Assembly (NCBI GenBank): GCA_002381185.1 | Contig: DFOA01000020.1 | Coordinates: 62,001-126,000 of the forward strand | DNA: 64,000 nt | Source of the DNA: Firmicutes bacterium UBA3553 | GTDB lineage: Bacteria; Bacillota; Clostridia; Tissierellales; Sedimentibacteraceae | Reading direction: 5' to 3' | Part shown: piece by piece, positions 16,808-25,598 of the stretch | Numbering within the stretch: position 1 is the first letter of the stretch | Layout of the letters: each line of letters begins with the position of its first letter | Program-made: the position numbers and the translations under genes | The notes under the pieces: model-generated | Database searches by the model: none | Told to the model about the DNA's origin: nothing | The model's input: the letters and a program-made list of their open reading frames with translations, nothing else

Positions 16808-17434
16808 TTAATCATTTTTATTAATCAATGCAAATGATATAAAGCCTCCTCCAAGCGTTGTGGTATTGTACCAAAGCAGAAGATCGATTGTTTTTTTAAT
16901 GCTTTCGTCAAGAATTTCAATATTCGCACTGCTCAGATCTTCTCTGTATTCAAGGGATACCAATGTTACCCAATGCCATTCATCCAGGCATTTTTCCTTT
17001 CCGTTGCACAGATTCAAAAATGCCAAAGGCATGTCATTTTCCAAAGATCTTTTAATAAAGTCAATCACTTTGTCAAAGGACGGACGCATATCATTTTTCT
17101 TAGGTATATCAACCGCATCATAAAACAGTCCTGCACCTTTGCTGTTTGCAAATGAAACTAAACCGTTATAAAAAATATTTGTTGTGTTTACCCCCTTCAT
17201 TGTGGGGGTAATATGTTTCCACATTTCATCCATTATTGTTAAGCTTTCGTTTTTGCTGATCCCTGTACTCTCTCTGCTGTATAATATAATATTGGCTGCA
17301 ACGGTAGGTCCGCATCCTGCCATTCTCTGCCAAGGCTTTTTATACCACTGCTGATTGCATCCTAAATACTTTTCGCTTGTCATATCATCCAAAATTTCAA
17401 AATATTCAGGATTTTTAACCGATATTCTTGTCAT
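16808..17434 (-). CDS. Peptidase C39-like protein
   Basis: This protein of about 208 aa carries a papain-like core resembling the C39 family: a catalytic Cys in MAGCGPTVAANI (about residue 41), a His in DEWHWVTLVSLEY (about 152), and an Asp in the downstream ILDESIKKTIDL strand. It has no signal peptide and no ABC transporter next to it, so it is not an obvious bacteriocin leader peptidase. I chose the ATG at 17434 because GGGTGAGC lies upstream. A GTG at 17443 is an alternative. Substrate unknown. Confidence 0.65.
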   Translation of the reverse strand: MTRISVKNPEYFEILDDMTSEKYLGCNQQWYKKPWQRMAGCGPTVAANIILYSRESTGISKNESLTIMDEMWKHITPTMKGVNTTNIFYNGLVSFANSKGAGLFYDAVDIPKKNDMRPSFDKVIDFIKRSLENDMPLAFLNLCNGKEKCLDEWHWVTLVSLEYREDLSSANIEILDESIKKTIDLLLWYNTTTLGGGFISFALINKND

Positions 17435-17548
17435 GCTGCTCACCCAGTCTCTAATTAAATTTTGTATTTATTATATCATATCTTAATTTATTCTATATTA
17501 ATTTCAGAAAATATTTTACAATACTGAGGCAAGTGTTTTCTTTTAGTA

Positions 17549-17593
17549 TTGACTTTTCCATTATTTAGGATTATAATTTAGTTAAACGTTTAA
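17549..17593 (+). promoter_or_regulatory. rbs operon promoter with LacI-type operator
   Basis: TTGACT (17549-17554), 17 nt, then TATAAT (17572-17577) form a near-consensus sigma-A promoter. TTAAACGTTTAA (17582-17593) is a perfect 12-bp palindrome with the central CG typical of LacI-family operators. It sits over the expected transcription start, 12 bp before rbsR. Confidence 0.85.
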
Positions 17594-17605
17594 GTAGGTA
17601 TTCAT

Positions 17606-18622
17606 ATGAAAATTACTATTAAAGAAATCGCAAAAGAGGCAGGAGTGTCTATTGCCACCGTTTCAATGATTTTAAATAATAAAGACAAAAATATTACATC
17701 TGCAACCCGTATGAGAGTTCTGGATGTAGTAAAAAAATATAACTATGTTCCAAATGCAATGGCAGGCAGTCTTGTAACACAAAGAACTCACATTGTGGGT
17801 TTAATACTGCCTGATATCACCAATCCTTTCTTCCCCGGTATTGCAAGAGGAGCTGAAGACAAGGCAAATGAATCAGGCTATAGTATTATATTTTGCAATA
17901 CGGATGATAAGCTTGAAGTTGAAGAAAAATATATCGAAACCCTCACTAAAAAAATGGCCGATGGAATAATAATCGCACATTCCTCCAGCAGTGAAAAAAT
18001 GTCTGAAATATTAGAAAGATGTAAAGTTCCTATAATTTTAATCGACAGAGATTTTTATTCGGAAAACATTCGCGGAAAAGTATTGGTTAACAATTTAGAA
18101 GGAGCATACAAAGGTGTTACTTATTTAATAAATAAAGGATACAAGAAAATAGCATATCTCTCAGGTTCTTTAAAAACCAGAACAGCCCGGGACAGATTAG
18201 ATGGGTATAAAAAAGCCTTATCAGACAATAGCCTGGAATATGATGAAAAACTTATTAAGTACGGTGAGTACAGGATTGATTGGGGAAAAAACGGCATTAA
18301 TGAATTGTTATCTGAAAACAAGAATTTTGATTGCATATTTTGCGGCAATGACCTGATTGCAGTCGGTGCCATCAAGGAACTTAAGAAAAACGGCTACAAT
18401 ATTCCTGAGGATATAGGTGTAATGGGTTTTGATGACATATATTTGGCAGGACTCGTGGAGCCATCACTTACTACTGTCAGGCAGCCTAATTACCAAATGG
18501 GTTACCAGGCCATGGAGCTATTGTTGAAAACCTTAAGTACCCCAGACAAGAAAAATAGTAATTTTAAAGATATGGAAATAATAACACTGGACACGGAGAT
18601 AATTGAAAGAAATTCTATATAA
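17606..18622 (+). CDS. rbsR: LacI-family repressor of the ribose operon
   Basis: This 338-aa protein has an N-terminal LacI HTH (TIKEIAKEAGVSIATVSMIL) with a hinge helix (YVPNAMAGSL), then a periplasmic-binding-protein-like effector domain (VGLILPDITNPFFPGIARGA onward). It heads a run of same-strand genes with rbsD, rbsA, rbsC and rbsB, so it most likely represses the operon until ribose binds. It would do so through the palindrome directly in front of its own gene. AGGTATTC precedes the ATG. Confidence 0.9.
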   Translation: MKITIKEIAKEAGVSIATVSMILNNKDKNITSATRMRVLDVVKKYNYVPNAMAGSLVTQRTHIVGLILPDITNPFFPGIARGAEDKANESGYSIIFCNTDDKLEVEEKYIETLTKKMADGIIIAHSSSSEKMSEILERCKVPIILIDRDFYSENIRGKVLVNNLEGAYKGVTYLINKGYKKIAYLSGSLKTRTARDRLDGYKKALSDNSLEYDEKLIKYGEYRIDWGKNGINELLSENKNFDCIFCGNDLIAVGAIKELKKNGYNIPEDIGVMGFDDIYLAGLVEPSLTTVRQPNYQMGYQAMELLLKTLSTPDKKNSNFKDMEIITLDTEIIERNSI

Positions 18623-18648
18623 TCATCAATCATAAGGCAGGTGGTAGA

Positions 18649-19068
18649 ATGAAAAAGGGAAAACTATTAAATTCTGAGATTTCATATGTTATAGGTAAAA
18701 TGGGGCATACAGATTCTCTGACTATCGGCGACTGCGGGCTCCCTGTTCCGGAAGGAGTTCAAAGAATAGATCTTGCGGTAGTAAAGGGATTGCCTGAATT
18801 TATTCCTGTTTTGTCAGCAGTACTGGAGGAGTTGTTTATTGAAAAGGTTATACTTGCAAAAGAAATAGTCAATATTAACCCTGAATTGAACAATAAAATA
18901 ATAGAAATTATAAAAACTGCAGAGAAAGAAGAACTAAGAACAATTGATGTTGAATATGTTGCTCATGAAGAATTTAAGAAAAGAACAGCAAGTACCAAGG
19001 CGGTCATAAGAACCGGCGAATATAAATCCTTTGCTAACATAATTCTTGTATCCGGAGTAACGTTTTAA
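18649..19068 (+). CDS. rbsD: D-ribose pyranase
   Basis: This 139-aa protein converts beta-pyranose and beta-furanose forms of D-ribose. It begins MKKGKLLNSEISYVIGKMGH with the family's conserved His. It also has GDCGLPVPEGVQRIDLAVVKGLP and ends with the AVIRTGEY...NIILVSGV segment typical of RbsD/FucU. It lies 27 bp after rbsR and 32 bp before rbsA. GGTGG is the RBS. Confidence 0.93.
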   Translation: MKKGKLLNSEISYVIGKMGHTDSLTIGDCGLPVPEGVQRIDLAVVKGLPEFIPVLSAVLEELFIEKVILAKEIVNINPELNNKIIEIIKTAEKEELRTIDVEYVAHEEFKKRTASTKAVIRTGEYKSFANIILVSGVTF

Positions 19069-19099
19069 TCAATGTAAAAAGCTGTCAGGTGGTGATTAA

Positions 19100-20611
19100 T
19101 TGAAAGACATTGCAGTATCCATGAAACATATTACGAAAAGTTTTTCAGGTATTAATGTTTTAAAAAATGTAAGCTTCAATATTTACAAGGGTCGCGTCAT
19201 GGCACTTGTGGGTGAAAACGGAGCCGGCAAATCCACACTGATGAAAATTCTTACCGGTGTTTACCTGAAAACAGATGGCGAAATTTATCTGGATGGCAGT
19301 CCGGTTAACTTTAATGATACGCGTTCCTCACAGGAAGCAGGAATTGCCATCATACACCAGGAATTAAATTTAATCAGGGACTTATCCATAGGAGAAAATA
19401 TATATATCGGAAGAGAACCAGTATCGAGCAGCCGACGAATCCTTTGGAGTAAGCTTTATGAGAATTCTGAATATTGGATAAAAAAATTAGGTCTGAATGA
19501 AAATCCTAAGGAATTGGTGAAAAACTTAAGCGTCGGAAAACAACAGCTGGTTGAAATTGCAAAAGCCCTTTCTATAGATGCAAAGATTATTATAATGGAT
19601 GAACCAACCGGTGCCCTGACGCCTGCTGAAACACAAAAATTGTTTAATGTAATCAATGACTTAAAAAAAGAAGGAAAAAGTATTGTATACATATCCCACA
19701 GATTGCAGGAAATATTTGAAATATGCGATGATGTTACTGTATTGAGAGACGGAGAGCTGATCGGCGAAAAGTCAATTGAGGAAATCGATGAAGATAAAAT
19801 AATCGAGATGATGGTCGGAAGAAAGCTTGACGAGCAATATCCCAGAGTGGAAACAGCCATAGGACAGGAAGTTCTAAGAGTGGAAAACCTTTCTAATCAA
19901 TTTGTAAAAGACATTTCATTTTCGGTAAAGCAAAGTGAAACATTGGGCGTAGCCGGTTTAATGGGGTCTTCAAGGACTGAGCTCATGAGAACGCTTTATG
20001 GAATTTATCCGTATAAAGGAGAAATCTTTTTAAATGGCACAAAGGTCAGGATTCTCTCCCCTATGGATGCCTTAAATTTTGGAATAGCCTATGTTTCGGA
20101 AGACAGAAAAACTAACGGAATAATAACTGAAATGAATGTAAAAGAAAATATAACTCTGTCTTCGCTTAAGAAATTTATAGGTCCGCTTGGCTTGATCAAC
20201 AAAAACAAGGAAGAAGCATCCGCAAACAATTATATAGAAACAATGTCCATAAAAACTGCCGGAACATATCAATTGTTAAAATATTTAAGCGGAGGAAATC
20301 AGCAAAAAGTATCTATTGCAAAAAACCTTAACATCAATCCAAAAATACTTATTCTTGATGAACCAACCAGGGGCGTGGATGTAGGTGCAAGAAAGGATAT
20401 CTATGATTTAATTAACAAGTTTAAAAAAGAAGGTATGTGTATTATAGTCGTATCTTCTGACATACCTGAAATTCTTGGAATTTGTGACCGCATCATGGTG
20501 ATGCACGAAGGAAGGGTTTCCGGCTTTTTACAACAAAAAGATGCTGCTCAGGAATCTATTATGACACTTGCTGTAGGAAAGGATGTGTACGACAATGACC
20601 AAATCAATTAA
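19100..20611 (+). CDS. rbsA: Ribose ABC transporter, fused double ATPase
   Basis: This 503-aa protein has two nucleotide-binding halves. The first has Walker A GENGAGKST, signature LSVGKQQLVEIAKAL and Walker B IIIMDEPTGAL. The second has the usual degenerate P-loop GLMGSSRTE, signature LSGGNQQKVSIAKNL and Walker B ILILDEPTRGVDVGA. This is the standard RbsA/MglA arrangement. The start is a TTG with GGTGGTGA upstream. Its 3' end overlaps the start of rbsC. Confidence 0.95.
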   Translation: MKDIAVSMKHITKSFSGINVLKNVSFNIYKGRVMALVGENGAGKSTLMKILTGVYLKTDGEIYLDGSPVNFNDTRSSQEAGIAIIHQELNLIRDLSIGENIYIGREPVSSSRRILWSKLYENSEYWIKKLGLNENPKELVKNLSVGKQQLVEIAKALSIDAKIIIMDEPTGALTPAETQKLFNVINDLKKEGKSIVYISHRLQEIFEICDDVTVLRDGELIGEKSIEEIDEDKIIEMMVGRKLDEQYPRVETAIGQEVLRVENLSNQFVKDISFSVKQSETLGVAGLMGSSRTELMRTLYGIYPYKGEIFLNGTKVRILSPMDALNFGIAYVSEDRKTNGIITEMNVKENITLSSLKKFIGPLGLINKNKEEASANNYIETMSIKTAGTYQLLKYLSGGNQQKVSIAKNLNINPKILILDEPTRGVDVGARKDIYDLINKFKKEGMCIIVVSSDIPEILGICDRIMVMHEGRVSGFLQQKDAAQESIMTLAVGKDVYDNDQIN

Positions 20612-21542
20612 GAAGCTGCTTAAAAATAAGCCCTTAATAGTGCTGCTTGCTACTTCGATTGTTGTAGCTATGCTCAACCCCAGATTTCTGACCTGGGGCA
20701 ATATTGTGACTGTTCTCAGACAAACATCCGTTAATGCCGTAATCGCCACAGGCATGACCTTCGCAATATTAATCGGAGGAATAGATTTATCTGTCGGATC
20801 GGTCCTGGGTTTTTGCGGCGCTATAGCTGCAACAATGATTTCATCAGGAATCAATGTATTTATTGTTATAATTGCCGCTATGTTGTTAGGAACCTTAATA
20901 GGTTTTCTTAACGGGACACTTATTGCCGCAGGGAGGCTGCAGCCTTTTATTGCAACTCTTGGTACGGTGACACTGCTAAGAGGTTTGATTCTTGTATTTA
21001 CACAAGGCAGGCCCATACGCACAGGAAGCACCGGTGCATCTGAAGCCTTCGGTAAAATTGGTACGGGATTTATTGGACCAATACCCATTCCCGTATACAT
21101 AATGATATTGGTATTTATTTTATCCTATTACATATTAAATCACACCCGTATAGGAAGATATATTTACGCAACCGGCTCTAATGAAGAAGCTACAATTTAT
21201 TCAGGAATTAAAACAAGCCGTGTGAAACTGTTTGTTTATTCTGTTTCAGGAATGATGGCAGCTTTGGCAGGAATATTGATTACAGCAAGATTAGGCTCTG
21301 CACAACCTACAGCAGGTGCCGGATATGAACTTGATGCCATTGCGGCAGTTGTTCTGGGCGGAACAAGCATGGCGGGAGGAATCGGAACAATTGCAGGCAC
21401 AGCAATCGGTGCCCTCATAATCGGTGTATTGAACAATGCATTGAATTTAATGCAGGTATCATCCTATTACCAGGATGTTGCAAAAGGTATAGTTATATTA
21501 GCTGCAGTACTTCTTGATAGAAAACAAAAATTATCAAGATAA
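20583..21542 (+). CDS. rbsC: Ribose ABC transporter permease
   Basis: This 319-aa membrane protein of the BPD_transp_2 family has about eight to ten hydrophobic helices. The conserved segment GITYATGSNEEA-like (IGRYIYATGSNEEATIYSGI) and the LGGTSMAGGIGTIAGTAIGA glycine-rich motif near the C-terminus are present. The first ATG (20583) overlaps the end of rbsA by 29 bp. A second ATG at 20595 gives MTKSIKKLL and is equally plausible. Confidence 0.93.
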   Translation: MCTTMTKSIKKLLKNKPLIVLLATSIVVAMLNPRFLTWGNIVTVLRQTSVNAVIATGMTFAILIGGIDLSVGSVLGFCGAIAATMISSGINVFIVIIAAMLLGTLIGFLNGTLIAAGRLQPFIATLGTVTLLRGLILVFTQGRPIRTGSTGASEAFGKIGTGFIGPIPIPVYIMILVFILSYYILNHTRIGRYIYATGSNEEATIYSGIKTSRVKLFVYSVSGMMAALAGILITARLGSAQPTAGAGYELDAIAAVVLGGTSMAGGIGTIAGTAIGALIIGVLNNALNLMQVSSYYQDVAKGIVILAAVLLDRKQKLSR

Positions 21543-21570
21543 AAATAAAAAAATATTAATGGAGGAATTT

Positions 21571-22473
21571 ATGAAAAGATTTTTAAGTTTAGTTGTTGTC
21601 ACTCTAATGACTCTGTCGCTGTTTACAGCATGCAGCACAAATGAAAATGTAACCAATGAGAAAGCAAAGACCATCGGTCTGGCAATTTCAACATTGAACA
21701 ATCCATTCTTTGTTGATCTTGAGGCAGGCGCCAAAGCAAAGGCTCAGGAATTAGGAGTTACTCTTGTTACCCTTGACTCACAGGACGACTCAGCAACAGA
21801 AATGTCAAATGTAGAAGACTTAATAAACCAAGGCGTTGATGTCATTATGATCAACCCCACAGATTCCGATGCGGTTAAAAGTGCCGTTGAGGCAGCAAAC
21901 AAAGCAAATATCCCTGTAATAACATTGGACAGAGGTGCTAACGGCGGTGAAGTTGTATCGCACATTGCTTCAGATAACGTTGCAGGCGGTAAACTTGCAG
22001 GAGAATATATTGTAGAGCTGTTAAGCGGCAAAGGAAAAGTTGTTGAGCTGGAAGGTATTCCAGGAGCTTCTGCTGCAAGAGACAGAGGTCAGGGCTTCAA
22101 TGAAGCGATAAACGGAACTGATATTGAAGTTGTTGCAAAACAGACCGCAAACTTTGACAGAGCAGAGGGATTGACAGTAATGGAAAACATTCTTCAGGCT
22201 CAGCCGGAAATAGATGCAGTATTTGCTCATAATGACGAAATGGCACTTGGAGCTTTAGAAGCTATTAAAGCTTCAAAAAGAGATATACTTGTTGTAGGTT
22301 TCGATGCTACTGATGATGCAAAAGCTGCTGTAGAAAGCGGCGAAATGGCAGCAACAGTTGAACAGCTTCCAAAAGAAATAGGTTCTCTCGGAATTGAAAC
22401 AGCAGTTAAAATCTTAAACGGCGAAAAAGTTGAAAGCATGATACCGGTAGATTTGCAGTTGGTTAAGAAATAA
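21571..22473 (+). CDS. rbsB: Ribose-binding lipoprotein
   Basis: This 300-aa protein has a lipoprotein signal (MKRFLSLVVVTLMTLSLFTAC) and a Peripla_BP_4 sugar-binding domain beginning TIGLAISTLNNPFFVDLEAG, with ITLDRGANGG and VFAHNDEMALGALEAI blocks. It captures ribose for RbsAC. I start at the ATG at 21571 because GGAGGAATTT is directly upstream. A longer in-frame ATG inside rbsC would bury the signal peptide. It is the last gene of the operon. No ribokinase follows. Confidence 0.93.
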   Translation: MKRFLSLVVVTLMTLSLFTACSTNENVTNEKAKTIGLAISTLNNPFFVDLEAGAKAKAQELGVTLVTLDSQDDSATEMSNVEDLINQGVDVIMINPTDSDAVKSAVEAANKANIPVITLDRGANGGEVVSHIASDNVAGGKLAGEYIVELLSGKGKVVELEGIPGASAARDRGQGFNEAINGTDIEVVAKQTANFDRAEGLTVMENILQAQPEIDAVFAHNDEMALGALEAIKASKRDILVVGFDATDDAKAAVESGEMAATVEQLPKEIGSLGIETAVKILNGEKVESMIPVDLQLVKK

Positions 22474-22498
22474 CATTAATAAGTTTTAGAAAACTCAC

Positions 22499-22552
22499 AT
22501 GCTCCGGAAACAGAAGTCAAGCAATCTTGGCTGCTGATTCCGGAGCATATTT
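22499..22552 (+). terminator. rbs operon terminator
   Basis: ATGCTCCGGAA (22499-22509) pairs with TTCCGGAGCAT (22538-22548), with CAG/CTG pairing further in, then ATTTTAT. It lies between rbsB and the convergent DUF1275 gene. Confidence 0.75.
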
Positions 22553-22561
22553 TATCAACGT

Positions 22562-23293
22562 TTAACTGTTTTTTTGCCAACTCCTCAGTATATCTATTTC
22601 CTCTTCTTCTTCTAAAAACATACATAAAAATACAATGAATAAAATTAAGGCGCTGACCAGAATTGCCCATTGTCCAAGAATTGCGGTACAATTCTTGCCG
22701 AAAACCGCCCCCATAGTAAATACAAGTATAAATCCATAATAAAACATACTTTTATTAAACAGCTTCCTGTCTTTTTTAAAAACTGAGCTGCAAAATAAAT
22801 CTGTGGCAGTACGCAAGTTCCCTATGCACATGGTTGTAGCCAGAGAATTGTTGTGTACCTTTCTGAAACTTTGGACCTGAATTCCGCAGGCAAGAGAAAT
22901 CATGCTGTTAGCAATAAGATTCATATCGGTTCCCATAAAGGCTACTGTCAACATTATAATAATTTCTACGAGTATGGCTGTCTGACGCCAATGGGGCTTC
23001 CTTGTATCCCCGAATTTAAGTTTCAGAGCTTGTGCAGCAAAAACCCCGGTTATAAAAGATAAGACCGGAAACAGGTATCTGACAGAGGCCGAATAGTTCA
23101 TGCCGGAAATATTTATTCCCAGAAGTATTATATTGCCTGTCTGAGCGTTAGCAAAGACATTATCCCTGAAAATATAGGTATATGCATCCATATATCCTCC
23201 CGAAAAAGCTAAAAGCACTCCTACCAAAACAGATTCAGACATCTGCCATCTGCTGTTAATTTTATTCTGTTTTTTATTATTTATTTTGTTCAT
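22562..23293 (-). CDS. DUF1275 (YoaK-type) membrane protein
   Basis: This protein of about 243 aa has six hydrophobic segments. The family-typical N-terminal block is present (VGVLLAFSGGYMDAYTYI, then VFANAQTGNIILLGI) and GNLRTATDLF follows later. DUF1275/YoaK proteins are uncharacterised inner-membrane proteins. The start is set at the ATG at 23293 (MNKINNKK), since AAGGAAG lies upstream. The longer reading frame from 23344 is not needed. A 30-bp piece of its 3' end is echoed at about 24279-24306. Confidence 0.83.
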   Translation of the reverse strand: MNKINNKKQNKINSRWQMSESVLVGVLLAFSGGYMDAYTYIFRDNVFANAQTGNIILLGINISGMNYSASVRYLFPVLSFITGVFAAQALKLKFGDTRKPHWRQTAILVEIIIMLTVAFMGTDMNLIANSMISLACGIQVQSFRKVHNNSLATTMCIGNLRTATDLFCSSVFKKDRKLFNKSMFYYGFILVFTMGAVFGKNCTAILGQWAILVSALILFIVFLCMFLEEEEEIDILRSWQKNS

Positions 23294-23460
23294 TATGCTG
23301 GTACACTTCCTTAAAATTATGTCATTAACACTATAGCAAAACAATTGATTTCATGCAAGTTTTTGTTGTGCCAATTGCCTGGCTGCCCGCCAGACAAGCA
23401 GGGTTACTATTTCATATCTTAATTTATTCTATATTAAGAAATAAAAAAATCAGGATAAAA

Positions 23461-23602
23461 TATTTTTAAATTCACAGTTCATGGGAACAACACCATATCA
23501 AAAACCATCTATATTATACAATGATAAAGTATTATTTTATGCCTGTAAAAATTAAACAGTATTGTAATTGAATCATTACTCAAAATAAGCTTACAGGAAT
23601 TG
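23461..23602 (+). repeat. Leader-type repeat, copy 1
   Basis: This 142-bp sequence is nearly identical to 24306-24446 over its whole length and to 26022-26117 over its first 96 bp. In copies 1 and 2 the end can fold (CCTGTAA...TTACAGG). Copy 3 is the leader of the large secreted protein at 26130, so copies 1 and 2 look like orphaned promoter/leader segments. Confidence 0.8.
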
Positions 23603-23613
23603 CCTCTGAATAG

Positions 23614-23736
23614 AAGAAGGATATTATTAAGGAAGTTTACAACAAAGAAAATACAAGTATTAGACAGTTAAGCCGAATCTTTGGAATAGGAAAGAAAATA
23701 ATCGAAAACGTAATCAAAATCAAAGGAGACAAATGA
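23614..23736 (+). pseudogene. Transposase C-terminal remnant (REP-associated/IS200-like)
   Basis: There are forty open codons between an in-frame TAG and a TGA. They encode a helix-turn-helix tail (NTSIRQLSRIFGIGKKIIEN) of the kind found at the C-terminus of clostridial Y1 (REP-associated) transposases. The catalytic HUH part is gone. GTCCCCGCGTCTGTC follows at once and could be a leftover REP. Confidence 0.5.
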
Positions 23737-23836
23737 AACGTCCCCGCGTCTGTCGTGTCTGTCAGTAGCGTTGCATATATATACATTTGATATGTATGTG
23801 TATGCATTTGGGAAATGTGATTATTTCAACACAAAT

Positions 23837-24070
23837 TCAAGCTGTTGCGAAATGAAGATGCAGTTCGCGAGGTAAAATTCGAAAAAATTCAACCTCATTT
23901 TGAATGTATATGCAGCATTTTACAAAATACTTTATGTTGATTTCGTCATTTATCTTTCTTATATTCTTTGAAATAACTTCCCTGTCTCCGTTTGTCAGGT
24001 GCATTATAGTTTTTTTATTATCACTCTGGATGTAATCTATGTATAGTATTACTATCATTGTATTCTTCAA
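23837..24070 (-). pseudogene. LytTR-domain-like fragment
   Basis: This 77-codon ORF includes ILYIDYIQSDNKKTIMHLTN and KNIRKINDEI, followed by YFVKCCIYIQN. This follows the strand pattern of a LytTR DNA-binding domain (DIIYIES...THLTNG...FVRCHRSYI), but the HRS motif is eroded and there is no receiver domain. It is most likely a decayed regulator piece. Whether it is still translated is unknown. Confidence 0.35.
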
Positions 24071-24305
24071 TACATCAGTTGTTACAGCTTGTTTATTTAT
24101 AAGTGCTGAACAAAAGACCGTAGTGAAACATCACCATAAACAACTTATAATATAACATCATCAACAATACACGCCTTCCATACAAATGATTATCTTTGTC
24201 TTTTTAGTCGTAAACTTTTTACATTATTGACAGAGAACATTGATTCAATGAACAATAAACGGACTTCGCACGCCTTAACTGTTTTTTTACCAGCTCATCA
24301 ATATA

Positions 24306-24446
24306 TATTTTTAAATTCACAGTTCATGGGAACAACACCATATCAAAAACCGTCTATATTATAAAGGATAAAGTATTATTTTATGCCTGTAAAAATTAAA
24401 CAGTATTGCAATTGAATCATTACTCAAAATAAGCTTACAGGAATTG
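24306..24446 (+). repeat. Leader-type repeat, copy 2
   Basis: This is a 141-bp near-identical copy of 23461-23602. The shared part ends at GAATTG. It differs at only a few positions, including CCGTC versus CCATC, the former shared with copy 3. No ORF with a signal peptide follows it. Confidence 0.8.
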
Positions 24447-24594
24447 ACTCTCACCATGTCTCATTGTCATTATAAGGAAAGCACTTGACTGATTGATTCT
24501 GCCTAAAGAATATTAAAAGATTTGAATATTGTATATATTATTACATAATAGTATAATATATAATATGATATAAAAAAATAAGGAGTGGTAATTT

Positions 24595-24819
24595 TTGAAG
24601 TTAAAATTTAAAGAAATATTAATGGAAAGATATGAAAAAAAATATATAGATATCCTAATTTTAGTGATACTCTGTTTTGTAATAATCGGCATTAAAAATT
24701 TATTTATTCGTGATTTAAATTTTAAGCTCTATTTATTTGCTATAATAGTGATTCCTATTATCATTGTAAATATGATCAGATCAATACGTTGGCATAAAAA
24801 TAAGATAAACAGGTCTTAA
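24595..24819 (+). CDS. Small two-TM membrane protein
   Basis: This 74-aa protein starts at a TTG, with the strong RBS AAGGAGTGG eight bases upstream. It has two hydrophobic helices (DILILVILCFVIIGI and LYLFAIIVIPIIIVNMI) flanked by Lys/Arg-rich ends, so it should be a small integral membrane protein with both basic tails inside. I do not recognise a family. It faces the glycine-zipper gene across a shared terminator, which makes an immunity-type role conceivable but unproven. Confidence 0.6.
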   Translation: MKLKFKEILMERYEKKYIDILILVILCFVIIGIKNLFIRDLNFKLYLFAIIVIPIIIVNMIRSIRWHKNKINRS

Positions 24820-24840
24820 AAACCTGTTTACCTTATTTTT
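24800..24840. terminator. Bidirectional terminator
   Basis: TAAACAGGT (24806-24814) pairs with ACCTGTTTA (24822-24830), extended by AATAAG/CTTATT after a small internal mismatch. A T-run follows. It lies between convergent small genes and overlaps the end of the left one. Confidence 0.8.
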
Positions 24841-25229
24841 TAAAGAACTTTAACAGAATCCAAGTGATAAGCACCAGAATTAGAACCATGTCTTAGATAT
24901 TTATAGGTTAACTCAACCTCATTAATATCATCAGTAGATGTTGCTAATACATCCAATTCATTATCCAAAGTTTGAAAATACTCTGTTGCTATTCCCACCG
25001 CAATTGAAGCAATTACTCCAAAAACTACTCCTGCTATTCCAGCAAAAATACTACCGCCAATTATACTAAGAACAACTGCATCACTCACAGATTGTCCTGC
25101 TTCCAGAGCATCAAAATAATCTCTTAAATCTTTAGCCTCATCTCTGGTTAACGTATAATTCTCTGTAATTGTTGACCCTAATCCTAAATTTTCTTTTCTA
25201 GCTGGGGTACAAGAAAATGCTAATACCAT
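24840..25229 (-). CDS. Small glycine-zipper membrane-active protein, unknown family
   Basis: This 129-aa protein has a short N-terminal block (MVLAFSCTPARKENLG), an acidic helix (TRDEAKDLRDYFDALEAG) and a central Gly/Ala/Ile-rich hydrophobic stretch (residues about 52-82, IIGGSIFAGIAGVVFGVIAS). That stretch has repeated GxxxG-type spacing of the sort seen in pore-forming or membrane-inserting peptides. A polar C-terminus follows. There is no classical signal peptide. The promoter-leader in front of it is duplicated in front of the UviB-like unit, and its first codons are echoed there too. Function is unknown; a bacteriocin-like or lysis-related role is speculation. AAAGGAGAG is the RBS. Confidence 0.6.
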   Translation of the reverse strand: MVLAFSCTPARKENLGLGSTITENYTLTRDEAKDLRDYFDALEAGQSVSDAVVLSIIGGSIFAGIAGVVFGVIASIAVGIATEYFQTLDNELDVLATSTDDINEVELTYKYLRHGSNSGAYHLDSVKVL

Positions 25230-25257
25230 AAATATTACTCTCCTTTTATTAAATATT

Positions 25258-25338
25258 TGTTCGACTCATTTCCCGGGTTAATTTTGTCTTACACTATACA
25301 GAAACGACTTTTTGATATTAAGTGTAAAGCTGTTTCTA
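25258..25338 (-). promoter_or_regulatory. Duplicated promoter-leader, copy A
   Basis: On the minus strand: TTTACACTTAATATCA, 16 nt from its final A to TATAGT, then TTAACCCGGGAAATGAGTCGA in the leader. The same words at the same spacing recur at 25863-25938. TTACACT and AGTGTAA form an inverted repeat across the promoter in this copy. No good -35 box is present, so an activator is likely. Confidence 0.65.
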
Positions 25339-25346
25339 AAATTTTT

Positions 25347-25580
25347 TTATTTTTTTATATAATTTTTAATTTCTCCGATATCATCTCTTATATCTTCAAC
25401 AATATCAAGCTTGTCATTTAAACCAGCGATTATATTTTGGTATGATTTTTCTCTTTCCTCTTGTTTTACATCTCTTTTTTCCTGAGCCTTCAGTATATAG
25501 AAGATCAGAATTACTGACAATAACGCCCATATACCCTGCGTTGTAGCCAGTTCATACAGGTTTTCTTCCATGACACTCAT
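25347..25580 (-). CDS. BhlA/UviB family holin-like protein
   Basis: This 77-aa protein has one N-terminal TM helix (TQGIWALLSVILIFYILKAQ) followed by a highly charged coiled-coil tail (EKRDVKQEEREKSYQNI, then DIVEDIRDDIGEIKNYIKK). This is the BhlA/UviB layout; members are linked to bacteriocin release or phage lysis. It lies 18 bp downstream of the 27-codon ORF on the same strand. GGAGGAAG precedes the ATG. No phage genes surround it, which favours a bacteriocin-type or domesticated role. Confidence 0.75.
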   Translation of the reverse strand: MSVMEENLYELATTQGIWALLSVILIFYILKAQEKRDVKQEEREKSYQNIIAGLNDKLDIVEDIRDDIGEIKNYIKK

Positions 25581-25598
25581 CTTCCTCCAATTCTTTTT

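Larger units (their letters stand above)
23294..24594. other. Remnant-rich intergenic region
   Basis: About 1.3 kb without an intact gene. It holds a transposase tail, a LytTR-like fragment, two copies of a 141-bp repeat, a GC-rich patch (23372-23403) and a GTCCCCGCG motif after the transposase stop that resembles a REP. A sequence near 23412-23436 repeats one at 17476-17500. On the minus strand near 24212-24290 a short open stretch ends SVNNVKSLRLKRQR; I do not recognise it. Confidence 0.6.

Noticed and set aside
20528..21100. 190-aa minus-strand ORF across rbsC
   Set aside because: Low-complexity shadow of the rbsC coding strand; no RBS.
24212..24290. Possible C-terminus of a transposase (ends SVNNVKSLRLKRQR) on the minus strand
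   Set aside because: Too short and not matched to any family I can name; kept only as a remark in the remnant region.
24840..25229. Circular or class II bacteriocin precursor
   Set aside because: The glycine-rich core is suggestive, but there is no leader with a double-Gly site, no maturation or immunity genes, and the length does not fit a known class; reported as unknown.
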